From the NCBI GenBank assembly GCA_003024985.2, contig PXIH01S0000082.1: a DNA stretch of 17,260 nt; one strand, written 5' to 3'. The position numbers and the translations under genes were made by a program. The notes beneath the pieces were generated by a model that did not search any database, had not been told where the DNA came from, and saw nothing but the letters and a program-made list of their open reading frames with translations. How positions within the stretch are numbered: the stretch's first letter is position 1; each line of letters begins with the position of its first letter. Below are positions 1 through 9,136 of the stretch, piece by piece. The stretch comes from Euperipatoides rowelli (lineage: Eukaryota; Onychophora; Udeonychophora; Euonychophora; Peripatopsidae).

Positions 1-837
1 TCTTAATTTTTTTACAAATATGGTCTGCATGTATATTGAATTTGAGTTTTTGATCAAACCAAATACCCAAATCCTTGTGATGCTGAACTTTTTTTAATGT
101 CTTGGTTTCCTATTTGGTACCTATAGTTAGATTTTTTGGAACCTATTGAGAGGTATTCTGACTTAGCAGGGTTTAAATTTAACTTATTATTTAATAGCCA
201 ATTTCCCAGAACGTGCAGATCCCTTTGAAGTACTTCTGAGTCTTCTTTAACTGATATTTCTTTCAAAATCTTAACATCGTCAGCAAAAACGAGAATCTTT
301 GATAAGATTCCTTCTCCAATGTCTGCAGTTAAAATATTGAATAGTACAGTAGGTAATACCGCTCCCTGTGGTAGTCCTATTAAGATTGACCTATTTTCTG
401 ATAATGTTATTTGTCTTTAGCATTATACTTCTGTCAGTTAAGTAGTTAGATATCCAATTTGAAATATATCCATCAAACTTCATTTTAATCAATTTGTCTA
501 CAACTATTTGGTGTGATACTGTGTCGAAGGCTGAGGACAAATCTAGAAATATTACATCTGTATTATTATTAAAATTTTCAAAACCATTTAAGAGATCGAT
601 AATAAATGAAGTAAGATTTGTGTTAGTGGATAGGTTTCTCCTGAAACCATGTAAAAATGGAGGTAGTAGATCGTTTTCGTTAATGTGGTTATTAATTCTG
701 TTGAGCGTTACTTTTTCCACTATTTTTGATATAGATGTTAGATTAGTAATCGGTCTATAGGCTTTGATGTCGTTTTTGTTACCTTTTTTGAAGGTTGGTG
801 TAATTAGCCCCTTTTTCCAATCTATGGAAAGACGTTT
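1..837 (-). pseudogene. CR1/Jockey-like non-LTR reverse transcriptase fragment (A3), running off the left edge
   Basis: This is a reverse transcriptase remnant that would copy element RNA at a nicked target. Read right to left it starts inside the RT domain (WKKGLITPTFKKG, then YRPIT near 740-770). It continues through FLDLSSAFDTVS (catalytic Asp block), LPQGAVLPTVLFNI (about 330-375) and FADDVKIL (about 270-290, catalytic pair intact), then the thumb (NWLLNNKLNLNPAK) and KDLGIWFD (55-80). A one-base frameshift near 385-393 puts a TAG after the AFD block. A second shift lies in the A-run near 95. No start codon belongs to it, because its 5' side is joined in frame to another RT C-terminus near 835. 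The remaining C-terminus lies outside the window. The motifs fit CR1/L2/Jockey-superfamily elements; the exact clade is uncertain. Confidence 0.88.
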
Positions 838-1113
838 TTTAAAAATCCTAAAACAGTGACCCCTTGTCTTTGAATCAGTATTTAAAACAAATCTGTTTTC
901 AGCATTATCATTAATAACAATAAACTTATATTAATTAATTGAATCACCAGGTATCTTTCTGATGCTTGGAGGCATCAGACCCAGTATTTTATGTCTAGTA
1001 GTATAATTTAATTTCTCCAGACCTACAATTTTCTTTGTAAATCCTCTATTTCTGTGTTTCATATTTAAAGAACTACACCACCAGGAGCCATAGTCAATAA
1101 TAGGTGTTATGTA
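838..1113 (-). pseudogene. C-terminal part of CR1/Jockey-like RT (A2), distal half
   Basis: This is the C-terminal tail of a non-LTR RT. It shows YITPIIDYGSWWCSS, GFTKKIVGLEKLNYTTRHK, LGLMPPSIRKIPGD and, near 840-900, ENRFVLNTDSKTRGHCFRIF, the usual order after the RT thumb. It is in frame with the half at 1922-2370: collapsing the ATGTA duplication gives EIYITPIID with no frame change. There is one in-frame TAA at 931-933. At about 835 the reading frame passes directly into the start of A3 (FKKR then LSIDWKKG), so A2 has lost its own end. The upstream limit is the left target-site duplication of element D. Confidence 0.85.
1109..1113. repeat. Left target-site duplication of element D (ATGTA)
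   Basis: ATGTA occurs here and at 1922-1926, exactly bracketing the plus-strand fragment. Removing one copy and the insert restores the A2 RT frame. Confidence 0.72.
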
Positions 1114-1840
1114 ACAGCAGTTGAGGCCATTCAGGGAGATATGGGTTGGAGTACGTTTGAAGATAGGGAGAGGATTGCTAAGCTTAAAAGATTTGGCAGA
1201 ATGCAATTAATGGGGGATAAAAGAGTCTGTAGATGGGTTTTTAATGACGGTTTCTTAAGATCAACAAAGTCAAGATGGTGGAAGAGAGTAATAAAGATNG
1301 CAAAGGTGGTAGATAAGGACAGAATAGGATATTATTTAGGACCATGGAAAGGAAGCATGAAAGAAGTAACAGTAGGGTTAGATTAAAAAAAGTGAGAGAA
1401 ATAGTTAGAAAAGAGGGGGAGAGGAGATGGCTACAGGGGATTCAAGAGAAAGAAACATTAGTGAATTATAGATATAAGGGTTATATAAGGGAAGAGGGTA
1501 TGTTATATGGAAATGATAGGGGAAGTAGTTTATTGTTTCAGGCAAGGGCAGGAAGCTTGGGAACTAAAGTTATAAAAAAAATGTTTGGGGAGGAGAAAGG
1601 AACATTATGTAGTTTATGTGCGAAAGGTGAAGAGGATATTAAACACATATTATTGGAATGTGTGAGGGTTTAAGGGGAAGAGAGAAAGGATAATGAAGAA
1701 TGGAGGAATGGAAGGGANTGAGAGAATGAATGATGGAGATAAGATGAAAAAATGGTTGGGTTTTGAAGGAGAGGGGGAATGGATGGGATGGGTAAAGGCA
1801 TTACTTTGTATGTGGGATGCAAAAGGGGGAGGTGTGTAGG
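1114..1840 (+). pseudogene. C-terminal region of a non-LTR ORF2 with CCHC zinc finger (element D)
   Basis: The reading frame opens at the element border (EAIQGDMGWSTFEDRERIAKL), continues to a TAG-less shift near 1344-1386, then runs in a second frame to 1673. A third frame (MNDGDKMKKWLGFEGE, FEGEGEWMGWVKALLCMWDA) ends at TAG 1838-1840. The stretch GNDRGSSLLFQARAGSLGTK followed by CSLCAKGEEDIKHILLEC is the zf-RVT-type C-x2-C-x8-H-x4-C finger found after the RT in many non-LTR elements. No RT catalytic block is present, so this is only the last quarter of the protein. At least two frameshifts and two N bases (1299, 1717) make it non-functional. It cannot tell which source element it came from. 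Confidence 0.8.
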
Positions 1841-1899
1841 GAGGTAATTGGTAAATAAGGCTAACATCCTGAGGATGACTCCGGATATAAGGAGAAGCT

Positions 1900-1921
1900 C
1901 AATCAATCAATCAATCAATCA
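1900..1921 (+). repeat. (AATC)n tail of element D
   Basis: Five AATC units directly follow the 3' UTR and end at the right target-site duplication. Their position at the element terminus suggests a retrotransposon tail rather than an independent microsatellite. Confidence 0.85.
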
Positions 1922-1926
1922 ATGTA
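1922..1926. repeat. Right target-site duplication of element D (ATGTA)
   Basis: Partner of 1109-1113; begins immediately after the AATC tail. Confidence 0.72.
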
Positions 1927-2370
1927 TATTTCATGTAAAGTTCTATATAATGACAGAATCAAATTCTTGAATTTATGGTCAAGAAAACCAAATCTTTGTC
2001 TGATCTTCTTCTTTACAAAATTTGTGTGATAACTGAAATCTAGATTATGGTCTATCCAGATACCCAAATCTTTGGAGACATTAACCAATTTTAGAACAGT
2101 ATCACCAAGACAATACTTGGTAGAGGAAAATGTTCTACCCATATTCATAATTTTGCATTTTTCTAAATTAAAACTGATAAAATTTTCAACAGACCAATAT
2201 TGAGTATTAAGATCATCTTGAAAAGAATCTATATCTTCAAGAGAGTTAATCTATTTATATATTTTTAAATCATCTGCGTATGTGAGAAAACCAGAACCAA
2301 TCAAGTCTCCAATATCATGAATAAAAATGTTAAATAGGATACCCGTGGTTACTGTACCCCATTCATTACA
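1922..2370 (-). pseudogene. CR1/Jockey-like RT (A2), proximal half
   Basis: This is RT sequence from the middle of the palm onwards: GTVTTGILFNIF (the block after LPQG), FLTYADDLKIYK with the YADD catalytic pair intact (about 2260-2285), the thumb VENFISFNLEKCKI, then VSKDLGIWIDHNL and SLYRTLHEIYI. One in-frame TAG at 2251-2253 separates YADDLKIYK from INSLEDIDSFQDD. The frame continues across element D into 838-1113. At the upstream end (about 2370) it is fused in frame to a different RT (A1) that already contains its own FADD. The KDLGI motif makes it closer to A3 than to A1. Confidence 0.85.
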
Positions 2371-3525
2371 CCACAATGATATTTTTTGAAAGTCATCATG
2401 CAGACTAAGTTGGTCTTCAGTTATTGTACCATCATCCGCAAAATACAAATTTTCCATAAGATCATCAATATATATCAGAAAAAGAATGGAACCACACACA
2501 GACCCTTGAGGCACACCTGATAACACTTCATCAGGGTCTGACAATATACTATCCACAACTACCCTCTGTGACCTACCAGTCAGAAAACCAGTAAACCAAT
2601 GCAATATATTTCCTTCTAAACTATATTTTTGTAATTTATAAATTAAAAATTTCTGCGGTACTTTGTCAAAAGCCTTGGCTAAATCAATAGCCAAGATATC
2701 AACCTGTCCACCTTTTTGCATATACGCAGCAATATAATGTACCAAATCCACTAATAACAGTTCAGTGGAAGCACCAGAGCGAAAGCCAAAGTTAGAGACA
2801 CAGGTCTATAGTTTTCAAGGTCACTCCTATTACCAGATTTATATAAGGGTTTAACAGTAGCAGTTTTCTTGTCTTCAGGAACCCGCCCAGATTTCATAGA
2901 ATAAGTAATTAAATAGGAGCNGACAAACACAACATAGCAAGAGTAATACCATCAGGCCCACAAGCCTTGCTTAGTTCTTGATCCAAAATCAGATTCATAA
3001 TACCCTCGTGGTCAAACTTAATATCATCTATTATAGTCCTGTCACATCTTACTTCCATTTCAGGAGAATTTCTACCAGCCTTAGATGAGAAGTTGCCAGC
3101 AAAAGTTTGATTTATAATATTAGCTTTTTCAAAACCACCTACACCCAAAATATTATCCTTTTCATCTCTCAAAGNAGGGATATCACATTTGTCCTTCTTG
3201 AATCTATTAATAAAGCTCCACAGTTTCTTTGAATTTGATAGATCAATATTTCTCATAAACTTTTATTTGTTTAATTTTATGTCTTGCTTAATCTCACAAC
3301 CAAGCCTATCAAGGTGATCCTGAACCTCCCTACAAAAATTTGTTTTACTTTTCTTTAACAAAGCCTTTTTCTTTTTTACCTTCCTTAACACACTATTATT
3401 TATCCATGGCTTGTTTTGATTTAATACTCCTTGCCTAGAAGGAACACATTCAAATATTACCTGTAGAAGATCATTTTTAAAGTACATATACCTTTTATTA
3501 CAGTCCATATTACCTTTAACTACAT
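2371..3525 (-). pseudogene. EN-RT linker and reverse transcriptase of a CR1/Jockey-like element (A1)
   Basis: Read right to left: a basic linker (PWINNSVLRKVKKKKALLKK near 3370-3410), KKLWSFINRFKKDK, GFEKANIINQTFAGNF, ACGPDGITLA (GPDG at 2948-2959), then RVPEDKKTATVKPLYKSG and ENYRPVSLT. GFRSGASTELLL, AIDLAKAFDKV, LSGVPQGSVCGSILFLIYI, YFADDGTI and ISLWCNEWG complete the RT. About 35 residues that normally lie between RPVSLT and the GFR block are missing near 2795, so an internal deletion is inferred. Damage includes an in-frame TAA near 3263, a frameshift near 2909 and another near 2800. RT catalytic residues are still visible. Both ends are chimeric: ORF1-like sequence upstream and the A2 RT downstream, both in frame. 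Confidence 0.83.
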
Positions 3526-3993
3526 TATAATTTACAAATCTATGAACTGTCATAGATTGACAAACTTTTCCAAATTTATCCAAAAAAACCTTCTTAATAA
3601 TATCCAGGAATCTTATTGGTAAGTCAATAAATTTAACATCAATGATATCTTCTTTTAGATAATATTGCATTCCAACTATTATACTATTTTCTAAGAGTAG
3701 ATGTTTCAAATCAAAAACTATCTGCTTTAAATCACTGTCACTCTCGAACGTAATAATTCTATCTTCCAAGGACCAATGTTCTGAAACTCCTTGATAGACC
3801 CTTTGAAATAGCATCTTTTGGTGGCATCCAAAATAATAGAAAAAATAGTCCTAATAATTACTCCATTAAAATTAACTGCACCAATAGTTATAGATGAAGA
3901 GTAGCCCATTTTCCTAACGTTTCTAATAACAGTGTATGATTTTCGCAAATTAATTTCACGGTCGTTACAATATTTTATATTTAAATATTCCAT
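3526..3993 (-). pseudogene. ORF1 (Gag-like) fragment resembling ORF1 of element C
   Basis: I do not recognise this as a named family, but it aligns by eye with the ORF1 of element C in this window. ITFESDSDLKQIVF, LLLENSIIVGMQYY and VKFIDLPIRF...KKVFLDKFGKV match the order KFETEEHLQVALFKENALMVETG, IKLSINNMPPD and EIKEYLTEFGEV (about 8480-8690). That layout suggests an RRM-like RNA-binding ORF1 from a Tx1/L1-type element. The N-terminal part (MEYLNIKYCNDREINLRKS, start 3993) is in another frame, with the shift near 3727-3814. It passes without a stop into the EN-RT linker at about 3525. No zinc knuckles remain. The boundary with A1 is approximate. Confidence 0.55.
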
Positions 3994-4648
3994 GTTGAAT
4001 CAATTTATGTTTCAGAATAAGTTCTTAAGCATTCAAATAAAGACACCGAGGATCAAAAACTGATTTCTCCAATCAAAGAACAATTTAAATCATAATATCA
4101 ATCAATAAAGTGAGTAAAAAGGCGGGAAAAACGATGATCATGCCACGATGTTATACCTATTTATCTCTAATCCAGTATATAATGAAAATAATCAATAACA
4201 AATTACTTTCTAGTAATTACACAGATTTCACGATGAATTTAAACCAATTTAAAGTCTTCAATACCAAGTAAAATTAAAAAACAACAATAATTACCATGAG
4301 CATGATGCATTATACGTCCATCGCGATCAGGTGACAAAGTATTAGTTGATTATTAAAAATAAATTTATAAATAAACATTCCAATATGTTAGAATTAAAAA
4401 GGTATCTATTTATCGGTATTTATGTCTGACAGCAAAAACTAATTCTTAAAAGATAATATTCTAATAAATTACTGCATTTTTAAAAAATAACTAAGAAATG
4501 ATAACATATAAAACACAAAAACACTAAAAATGAATATAATAAAGTAAAATTGAAATAAAAACTCACAAAATAAAAATTAAATCAACCATACCGCCATTGG
4601 CATTTCCTAAAATGAAATGTGCAATTTGCGCATGTTGGATGCCTGTGA
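3994..4648. other. AT-rich non-coding stretch
   Basis: No credible coding frame, RNA gene or element end was found here. It separates the ORF1-like fragment from the degenerate repeats upstream of the element B tail. Confidence 0.6.
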
Positions 4649-4808
4649 CATATTGTGGATAAAAGGATAACATTAAGTTTGATAGGAAGAACCTTGTGGT
4701 GCATTTTGGGTAAAGGGATAATATAAAGTTTAAAATGAAAACTCTTATAATACAAATCATTCAATTATGGGGAATTTTGGATGAAGGGATAATTTACAGT
4801 TTGATAAG
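4649..4808. repeat. Three degenerate direct repeats of about 35-40 bp
   Basis: Copies start near 4649, 4701 and 4771. Each has the plan ATTTTGG-(G/A)T(A/G)AAGGGATAA-x-TA(A/C)AGTTT, with spacing of about 50 and 70 bp. They are imperfect and encode nothing recognisable. They could be an old minisatellite or pieces of an unrecognised element. Confidence 0.5.
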
Positions 4809-4834
4809 ACATAAATTATTCAATAATCTAAACA

Positions 4835-4911
4835 CTTGTGCCTAGCGTAAGTGCAAATTATGAACATTATACAACCTCGTGCCTAGCGAAAGCGAAGTTT
4901 TATGAACTTTA
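4835..4911. repeat. Pair of 35-bp direct repeats (GTGCCTAGCG motif)
   Basis: CTTGTGCCTAGCGTAAG... at 4835 and CTCGTGCCTAGCGAAAG... at 4876 share the core plus a following TTATGAAC(A/T)TTAT, with a 41-bp period. They abut the A-rich tail of element B. A related sequence appears in the core of the inverted repeat at 13222-13282. Confidence 0.55.
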
Positions 4912-5149
4912 TTTTGTATTTTATTTATTTTATTTTAAATGATGTCTTTTAGACCATATTTACATAAACAAGAATACAACAATGGATACAATGCAAAATA
5001 ACACACAACAATTACTAATAAATGACAATATCACTGAATAAATCATAAACAAACAGTAATATGACACAAAAGATAAAGAAAAGCAATTAAAACTAAAATT
5101 CAAACTTATAAATGAGAATATAGTAACCAGATAACAAGCATAATTAAAT

Positions 5150-5287
5150 CAGTTCATTAAATGAACCATAATTGAAGATTCATCAAGATGATGTTTAAAT
5201 TGACTAAAAGAATTACAGAACAGATCATTTGGCAACAAATTCCATTTCGTCAAGGATCTACAACCAATAAAACCGTTTCTGGCACAA
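5150..5287 (-). pseudogene. Final C-terminal segment of element B reverse transcriptase
   Basis: The minus strand reads ARNGFIGCRSLTKWNLLP, then NDLFCNSFSQFKHHLDES, and stops at TGA 5150-5152. This is the typical last segment of CR1/L2-like ORF2 (RxxFxxxRxxxxWNxLP, then a short F-K-LD helix). Its missing upstream partner is RGHRFRVDGKCIKN near 9150-9185. Joining across element C at the shared GTTTCTGGCAC gives a continuous frame. On its own it has no start and could not be expressed. Confidence 0.83.
5275..5287. repeat. Left target-site duplication of element C
   Basis: GTTTCTGGCACAA here matches GTTTCTGGCACGA at 9137-9149 (12 of 13 bases). It borders the poly(A) tail of element C. Confidence 0.85.
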
Positions 5288-5319
5288 TTTTTTTTTTATT
5301 TAAGAGGCCGAAACCTCTT
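5288..5319 (-). other. 3' stem-loop and poly(A) tail of element C
   Basis: On the minus strand AAGAGG-TTTCGG-CCTCTT (6-bp perfect stem, 6-nt loop) is followed by AAATA and ten A residues. Terminal hairpins near the tail can serve as RT recognition sites in non-LTR elements; that role is inferred here. Confidence 0.72.
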
Positions 5320-5396
5320 CAAAATTTTACATAATCAAATACAAAATAAAATATAAAACATTAGCATATTAGAACAAAAACAAACCTACCTTAACT

Positions 5397-8311
5397 TTAA
5401 GGACACACACCAATCAAAACAATCTTAATAAATGGATAAACAAACATAAAGTTGGCAGAAATAATGCTAAGAATATCAGTAGCCCATACAAGGCCAAAAT
5501 TATCAGCTGACATATATCTCAAATCATTTATAAAACACTCAGAAATATTTTTCTCAAATTGATCAAGTTGATCGATTTTAACACCTTTAAAAACATATTG
5601 GCATCTAAGCCACCATATAGTTTGGAAACATTGAATTAATACAACTGCTACTTGATCTAATTCAATCAAACGCTCTATAAACTATTCATGAGTTCTTGGT
5701 AAAATGTTCAGCTTAAAAATATTCATAATAATCTTAAAGGTTCAAAATATAAACATTCAAACAAAATATGATTTAAGGATTCAATATTAAAACAGAAATA
5801 ACATTTAATGCCCATACCCCTACCATATCTAGAAATTAACCATTGGTTTGTAGGTAAAATTCCATAGTACATTTTCATTATAAAGTTTATGTATCCAGGC
5901 TTGGCCAATTTCCAGAAGCTAGATTTTCTTATTTTCCTCATATTAAAAAAGGCATTATTAATAAACAATTCACCCTTCCTTCTAAATAGGATAGAATAGG
6001 ACAACTTTTGTATTGTCAATATACAGTATTGTATCTATCCAAAGTTTCAGTAAAGCTATAAAGAGAATTTGCAATGTTCGACTTTCTAGGAATAATTCTC
6101 AATATTGNCTCCCAAAGGGTCAGTCCAATTACATTATCTCTCGGTGGAGGGGTATCGGTTGGATCAACCTCTATATCCCATTTGGCCTTTAGTATGTAAT
6201 CAAGAAAACAAACTTCTATTAAATGAGGCTACTGCAACACTGTCAGCAACGTTGTGAAGACCCATGCCACCCATATTAACAGGTAATTGCATTATTTTAT
6301 TTGAAAGACAGGATCTGGACTTATTCCATATAAAGTTATTCAATGTAACAGTAATTTGTTTTACAAATTTTTTCGTGAATTGGTAGTGCTGTTGATAATA
6401 TGATAGTTTGGATAGTATAAAAACATTCGATATTTGCACTTTCTATAATACTATAGATGACTTTTTATATTTGAGATCATTGATTTAGTTGGCATCTGAT
6501 TCAGGAAATTATCTTCTACCTTTTTCTCAGCATATCTACCATTGAACGTATAATGAATACCAAGCACTTTTTTAGGACATTCTTCGCCAAGACCTCTTAC
6601 AACCATTTTTTTACAGGGCTCCAAATTACCGATTTTTCTTTATTATCATTCCAGTACTCTCACTAAAAGCTTGAATTACTTGCAACACTCTTGGAACATA
6701 GGCCTTGTCCTTTACAAAAATCATTATGTCATCAATAATTGCCACTACTGATATTTTATTCGCAATATTTTTCAAAGATATTCCAACATTCAACTCTACT
6801 ATATCTTTTAACAGGGAATCTATATATATATATATAAGCAAACAGTATCGAAGACAAAGCAGATCCTTGTGCAATCCCTCTGTTCATGGGTATTTGACCC
6901 AATACAATCTCTCAAGCTTAGGTGTTAACATTTTGTTAATAATATAGTTAATAGTTCCTATTGATAACGGGGTAATGCCCATATAATCAATTATTTTATC
7001 AATGATTACCTTACGAGACACTGAGTCAAATGCCTGCTTTATGTCAATGAACAATATCACAGAATCTTTGTAGAGTAGGCAATCACTTGCAATTGATGAC
7101 AACACCAATAAAAACAGAGTAATGGCATTGTGTATATTCTTAACTGATAGACCAAATTAAAAATGGCATAATTTTTTATCTAACTCATTCTTTACAGCTT
7201 TAAAGAGCATTTTTGCAAAAATCTTGCTATCTGTATTCTCCATACAAATTGCCGAATATTACTTAATAGAAAGGTCTCCTTAGGCAAGATGTTATTTTTT
7301 CACTTTTAGAACAAAAAAGGCTTCAAACATGTAATACTTATATAATAATTGTATGCACCATTTCGTAAAAAGTTTCTTTAAAATAGGCACATATATGTAT
7401 GAAAATTTTCTGTATAGTCCTATGGAAATTCCATCAGGACCTCTCCCTGCCATTTTCTTTACTGACTTTAATGCTTCCATAATCATTTCTTCATTAATTA
7501 CAAACACTTCAAGATTCACCTCGGCATTATTGATTAAATCATTTAGATAATCAATATCCAAATTAAGAAACGCTTTTGAAATTTTTTTATAATAACTTGC
7601 AAAAATATAATTAAAAGCTTTATTATAGTACAAGTTCTCTGTTCCATTCGAAATGTTTGTAATTATACAATTAGTTTTCTTTCTAAATGCCATAATAGTA
7701 GACAGTTTATCAACATTATTAATCTGATTAACAAATTTTTCACTAAAGAAAATGTATTTTAATATCTTATCTCTATTTGCAATTAAGTCACTGAGTCTAT
7801 TTCTACACTCCTGAAGGTATTCAAGATTAGCATCTCTACTTATTTGAATTTTAGACAGATCAGCACCTAGCAGTCCAATTTGATGGGATCTATTTCTGAT
7901 ATATATCAGACCATTGTTCGAAAACCACTTATGAATATCTCTCTTCACATTCAATCATTGGTATAACACTATTGACGGCTCAAGAAAGAGGTCCTTAGTA
8001 ACAATATAGGCTACATGTGATTCACATCCAGGTGATAACGATTTAAGAGGTCTCTTGCTTTTATACCTATTATCAAATAAGCTTGCCACCTGACCTGCCT
8101 TCACACAAAAGGAAGCCAACAGCATTATATTGTCCGAAAACGCAAATGGAAGCATTTTAAATGAACCTTTGAACATTAATCCTAATGAACAAAAAACATA
8201 GTCTATTCTGGATTTCGAATTACCATCAGTAAATGTAAATGCATTAGAGTTCCCTGTTACATGAACTGCATCAACTAAATTATTGCTTAACAGAAAATTT
8301 TTGAAAGGCAA
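5397..8311 (-). pseudogene. ORF2 of element C: endonuclease C-terminus, RT and C-terminal zinc finger
   Basis: ORF2 would nick target DNA and reverse transcribe the element. Right to left: the end of an APE endonuclease (SKSRIDYVF, then FAFSDNIML, where the usual SDH histidine is Asn); an in-frame TGA at 7955-7957; a long linker; GRGPDGISIGLYRKF (about 7410-7440). Next come NTDSKIFAKM (about 7200-7240), LFIDIKQAFDSVSR (about 7010-7050), RGIAQGSALSSILFAYI (about 6840-6885) and VAIIDDIMIFV. The catalytic YADD is degraded to IIDD (DD at 6728-6733). Further on are FIWNKSRSCLS, LPVNMGGMGLHNV, KMYYGILPTNQWL and CYFCFNIESLNHILFEC, a C-x2-C-x7-H-x4-C finger. The last frame stops at 5397. Several frameshifts and a (TA)n expansion at 6821-6836 break the RT. 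The N-terminal endonuclease half is deleted. Confidence 0.85.
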
Positions 8312-9025
8312 AAATGCTCACATTTATAACACGTTTGTGCTCTACCAGAACACTTAACAATATACTTCACATTAGTTTTAATAAATGTTTTAGGAACATC
8401 ATTCCTTTTAACTCCTTCCTTAAGTTTCAATGACATAACTAATGGTCCAGTTTTGATAGATTTCCCTGACAGAATAGTAATAGATTTTGTTTTTACATTA
8501 CTAACTTCTCCAAATTCGGTTAGATATTCCTTAATTTCCTCTTGTACTACATCAGGAGGCATATTATTAATAGACAGTTTAATCATCTTTTCATCTGCCA
8601 TCTCGTCAATGAATATTATTTGGCCAGTTTCCACCATCAAAGCATTCTCTTTAAACAAAGCTACTGTAAATGTTCCTCGGTTTCAAACTTTATAAATATA
8701 AATTTATTATTAGGCAGGGGGAAATATTGCTGCAAAAAGTCTAACACATTAGCCTCAAAACAAGCTTGTAAGATAGATGAAGCACTTACCTTTCGTAGCT
8801 TGGTATCTTCAACAACAGTTATTATAGTTGGACATGGTATTATGAGCTATATTAGCGATGTTGACCAAAATTGGTTTTCTCTATTACCGACCAAGCATGA
8901 ACTAATACTTGCTTTAAACGTTGCTTATTATCCATTACACTTTCAGGCTTATTATTTTTATTCTTCTTTACGACTTTAATATCATCTGAATTAACATTCA
9001 CTATCTTTATTGGTGAGACCAACAT
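8312..9025 (-). pseudogene. ORF1 (Gag-like, RRM and zinc-knuckle remnant) of element C
   Basis: ATG at 9025 opens 57 codons (MLVSPIKIVNVNSDD...) ending at TAA 8852-8854. The homologous frame continues as TIITVVEDTKLRKVSASS, LQQYFPLPNNKFIFIKFETE, then after a shift near 8670 VALFKENALMVETGQIIFID, IKLSINNMPPDVVQEEIKEY, LTEFGEVSNVKTKSI. The IKLSINNMPP...EFGEV pattern looks like an RRM fold. CSGRAQTCYKCEHF near 8315 is the start of a CCHC knuckle that is cut off by the fusion into ORF2. Such ORF1 proteins bind element RNA in the RNP; that is family knowledge, not tested here. The same domain order appears at 3526-3993. Confidence 0.72.
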
Positions 9026-9136
9026 AAATTAACAGTCTCGTAAAGCAAAAGAGCCGCAGCAAAGCTGTAAAATTCACTGTAAAATTCTCCAGTCAAAATC
9101 AAAATGTAGCCAGTCGAGCACCTATTACTGAGATAA

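Larger units (their letters stand above)
1114..1921 (+). mobile_element. 5'-truncated non-LTR retrotransposon fragment (element D) inserted in A2
   Basis: An 808-bp plus-strand insert consists of the 3' end of a retrotransposon: coding sequence open from the first base (1114), a short 3' UTR (1841-1899) and an (AATC)n tail. It lies inside the minus-strand A2 RT and is flanked by ATGTA on both sides. Truncation at the 5' end with a complete tail is what target-primed reverse transcription normally leaves. Purine-rich composition separates it from the AT-rich flanks. The clade is uncertain; the C-terminal finger and simple-repeat tail suggest an APE-type non-LTR element. Confidence 0.82.
4912..5287 (-). 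mobile_element. 3' end of element B (distal part, beyond the element C insertion)
   Basis: This is the continuation of element B after element C is removed: the last RT codons (5150-5287), then a 3' UTR of about 200 bp. The end is a small hairpin (GTCT TTT AGAC at 4944-4954 on the plus strand) followed in the minus direction by an A-rich (AAATA)n tail at about 4912-4940. The tail marks the probable 3' terminus. Its outer target-site duplication was not found. Confidence 0.7.
5288..9136 (-). mobile_element. L1/Tx1-like non-LTR retrotransposon (element C), internally deleted, nested in element B
   Basis: A 3849-bp minus-strand element has a 5' UTR of about 110 bp (9026-9136), an ORF1 remnant, an ORF2 remnant and a 3' UTR. 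It ends in a stem-loop (5302-5319) and a 10-base poly(A) (5288-5297). A 13-bp duplication flanks it. The 3' simple poly(A), the ORF1 with an RRM-like region and knuckle, and the long C-terminal region after the RT all fit L1/Tx1-type elements. An internal deletion fuses ORF1 to the middle of the endonuclease near 8311. All reading frames are broken, so the copy is dead, though its ends look complete. Confidence 0.87.

Noticed and set aside
494-760. Plus-strand ORF antisense to the A3 RT
   Set aside because: Shadow of the RT block FLDLSSAFDTVS on the minus strand.
4563-4764. Two overlapping minus-strand ORFs of about 60 codons
   Set aside because: They fall in degenerate repeats, have low-complexity composition and no recognisable motif.
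4835-4911. CRISPR-like repeat pair
   Set aside because: Only two imperfect copies with a few bases between them, in a eukaryotic transposon context.
6705-6947. Plus-strand ORF antisense to the element C RT
   Set aside because: Shadow of QGSALSSILFAYI and IIDD on the minus strand.
8453-8979. Plus-strand ORFs antisense to element C ORF1
   Set aside because: Shadows: the minus strand carries recognisable RRM-like ORF1 motifs, and the plus frames show none.
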